Shown: piece after piece, positions 14,272 to 15,103 of the stretch
Layout of the letters: every line of letters starts with the position of its first letter
Position numbering within the stretch: position 1 is the first letter of the stretch
Assembly: GCA_045578045.1 (NCBI GenBank)
Contig: JAZNJM010000033.1
Coordinates: 1-15,103, forward strand
Direction: 5' to 3'
Length of the DNA: 15,103 bases
Source of the DNA: SIG653 sp045578045
GTDB taxonomy: Bacteria; Bacillota; Clostridia; Oscillospirales; CAG-382
Notes under the pieces: generated by a model
The model's database searches: none
Told to the model about the DNA's origin: nothing
What the model saw: the letters and a program-made list of their open reading frames with translations, nothing else
Program-made: the position numbers and the translations under genes

Positions 14272-14300
14272 ATTTGATTTTCTGTTTTTGGAAACGTCAA
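14272..14300 (-). promoter_or_regulatory. Candidate promoter for the DUF4830-like gene
   Basis: Minus strand TTGACG (14295-14300), 17 bases, TCAAAT (14272-14277), about 90 bases before the start codon. The -35 is close to consensus, the -10 is weak. Confidence 0.35.
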
Positions 14301-14426
14301 TAAAAGTGCAGTCAAAAAACGCACTAAATAACGAAAACTTTATAGATGCATATATTTCTATTAAACCATAGTTTTTTACATATTAAAATAAACGGTAACT
14401 AACTTAAGAAAATATCTCAAATAACA

Positions 14427-14477
14427 GCAACCATTGGGAATTTCTGTAAATGTTTTTAAACGTAAGCAAATGGTTGC
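14427..14477. repeat. 9-bp inverted repeat GCAACCATT / AATGGTTGC
   Basis: Perfect arms at 14427-14435 and 14469-14477 around 33 bases, just before the DnaA-box-like array. The right arm runs into the first array spacer. Could be an operator or structural border; function unknown. Confidence 0.45.
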
Positions 14478-14500
14478 AAACCTTAACAAACTCAGCAAAG

Positions 14501-14740
14501 TGTGGAAAAAAGTGTGGAAAACTTTAGATAATTCATCAAAGTGTGAAAAACTTTAGTAAATTCAGCAAAGTGTGGAAAAAGTGTGGAAAACTTTAGCTAA
14601 TTCATCAATGTGTGAAATAAAGTGTGGAAAACTTTAGCTAATTCATCAATGTGTGAAAAACTGAGCAAATTCAGCAAAGTGTGAAATAAAGTGTGGAAAA
14701 CTTTATCTAATTTATCAATGTGTGAAAAACTTTAGTAAAT
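14501..14740 (-). repeat. Array of 11 DnaA-box-like elements
   Basis: The minus strand carries TTTTCCACA six times (14501, 14513, 14571, 14582, 14623, 14692) and TTTTTCACA three times (14542, 14652, 14721; plus-strand left ends). All fit the relaxed DnaA box TTWTNCACA. Two degenerate copies (TATTTCACA) sit at 14611 and 14680. All have one orientation. Start-to-start spacing is 12, 29, 29, 11, 29, 12, 29, 28, 12, 29. The 29-bp steps share a 20-base spacer of the form CTTTAG-N-WAATTCA-K-CAA-W-G. No gene was found in 14184-14740. Confidence 0.7.
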
Positions 14741-14845
14741 TCAATGAGGTAAAGAAAACTTATTAAACGCTATTTAAAATAATCAGATTTTGAAAATGGC
14801 ATAAAAAGATTGAAAAATAAGGAAAATGGTAGAAAAAAGTAAAAA

Positions 14846-14865
14846 ACGTATGCAAACGTATGCAA
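14846..14865. repeat. Two tandem 10-mers ACGTATGCAA
   Basis: Two exact adjacent copies, about one helical turn each, followed by ATTATGCAATTGC. They lie between the DnaA-box-like array and the hexamer array. No function can be assigned. Confidence 0.6.
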
Positions 14866-14905
14866 ATTATGCAATTGCTAATTTTGCTAAGTTTTGCATA
14901 GTATA

Positions 14906-15073
14906 CCTATACCTAATTATATTCCTATTCCTAATCCTAAACCTAAACCTAAACCTAAACCTAAACCTAAACCTAAACCTAATCCTAATCCTAATCCTAA
15001 TCCTATTCCTAATCCTAAACCTACACCTAATCCTATACCTAATCCTATTCCTATTCCTAATCCTATTCCTAAT
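14906..15073. repeat. Hexamer array CCTAAN/CCTATN, 28 units
   Basis: Twenty-eight 6-bp units in unbroken register; 27 begin with CCT (the unit at 14918 is TATATT). Seven consecutive CCTAAA units occupy 14936-14977; the others are CCTAAT, CCTATT, CCTATA or CCTACA. The complementary strand reads TAGGNN/TTTAGG, telomere-like in appearance. One forward frame is open through the whole array (TTG at 14894 to the stop at 15082) and would encode an alternating Pro-X peptide, but no ribosome-binding site precedes it. The stretch 14740-15103 holds no supported gene. Confidence 0.92.
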
Positions 15074-15103
15074 ATAAAATAAATAATTTTTATTTTTAAT
15101 AAA

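Noticed and set aside
14184..14324. 47-residue N-terminal extension of the DUF4830-like protein
   Set aside because: No ribosome-binding site at the upstream start; it covers the candidate promoter, while the internal ATG has AAGGAG and begins a standard membrane anchor.
14501..14740. Chromosomal origin (oriC) proper
   Set aside because: None of the usual neighbours (dnaA, dnaN, recF, gyrB, rpmH) is present; only the box-like array itself supports it.
14906..15073. True telomere of a linear replicon
   Set aside because: The array is followed by ordinary AT-rich sequence to the window edge, has mixed units, and nothing else suggests a linear molecule.

Overview
The window is AT-rich. Its gene content (CwlD/LytC-type amidase, RadA, alanine racemase, fused NnrE-NnrD, an MsmX/UgpC-type sugar ABC ATPase, a DUF4830-like protein), AGGAGG-type ribosome-binding sites and frequent TTG starts point to a low-GC Firmicute, most likely an anaerobic gut-type member of the Clostridia. 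The exact genus cannot be read from the sequence. No rRNA, tRNA, transposase, integrase, phage gene or CRISPR array was seen.

Layout. (1) 98-3699, minus strand: a four-gene operon of a two-TM membrane protein, NAD(P)HX repair enzyme, small lipoprotein and alanine racemase. It ends in a clear terminator at 61-89 and has a good promoter at 3730-3758. (2) 3780-6720, plus strand: a divergent operon of a 192-aa polytopic membrane protein, a membrane-anchored amidase and radA, with a structured leader in front. (3) 6718-10927: an accessory island between the convergent genes radA and the cation diffusion facilitator gene. It carries a two-gene minus-strand unit (a 208-aa membrane-anchored protein and a MacB-like fused ABC ATPase/permease). 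On both sides lie arrays of 7-bp repeats, in inverted orientation at the outer ends and in direct orientation close to the genes. The island also holds three copies of a 38-bp block, a 29-bp tandem array and several hairpins. (4) 10925-14183, minus strand: a CDF metal exporter with an Mn-type metal-site pattern, a CUT1 sugar-importer ATPase, a 42-aa membrane peptide and a DUF4830-like protein. (5) 14184-15103: no gene recognised. This stretch holds an 11-element array of DnaA-box-like sequences with regular 12/29-bp spacing, two tandem 10-mers and a 28-unit telomere-like hexamer array.

How the genes work together: regions 1 and 2 are housekeeping (D-alanine supply and wall hydrolysis, nucleotide repair, recombination). 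Region 4 is metal and sugar transport. The island is the part most likely gained or lost as a unit. Its arrays begin exactly at the TAG stop codons of both flanking genes, and on each gene's sense strand almost every unit carries a stop, so stops fall in all three frames. The most novel signals are this array-bounded cassette, the DnaA-box-like array at 14501-14729, and an 11-nt perfect anti-Shine-Dalgarno sequence upstream of the sugar ATPase gene.
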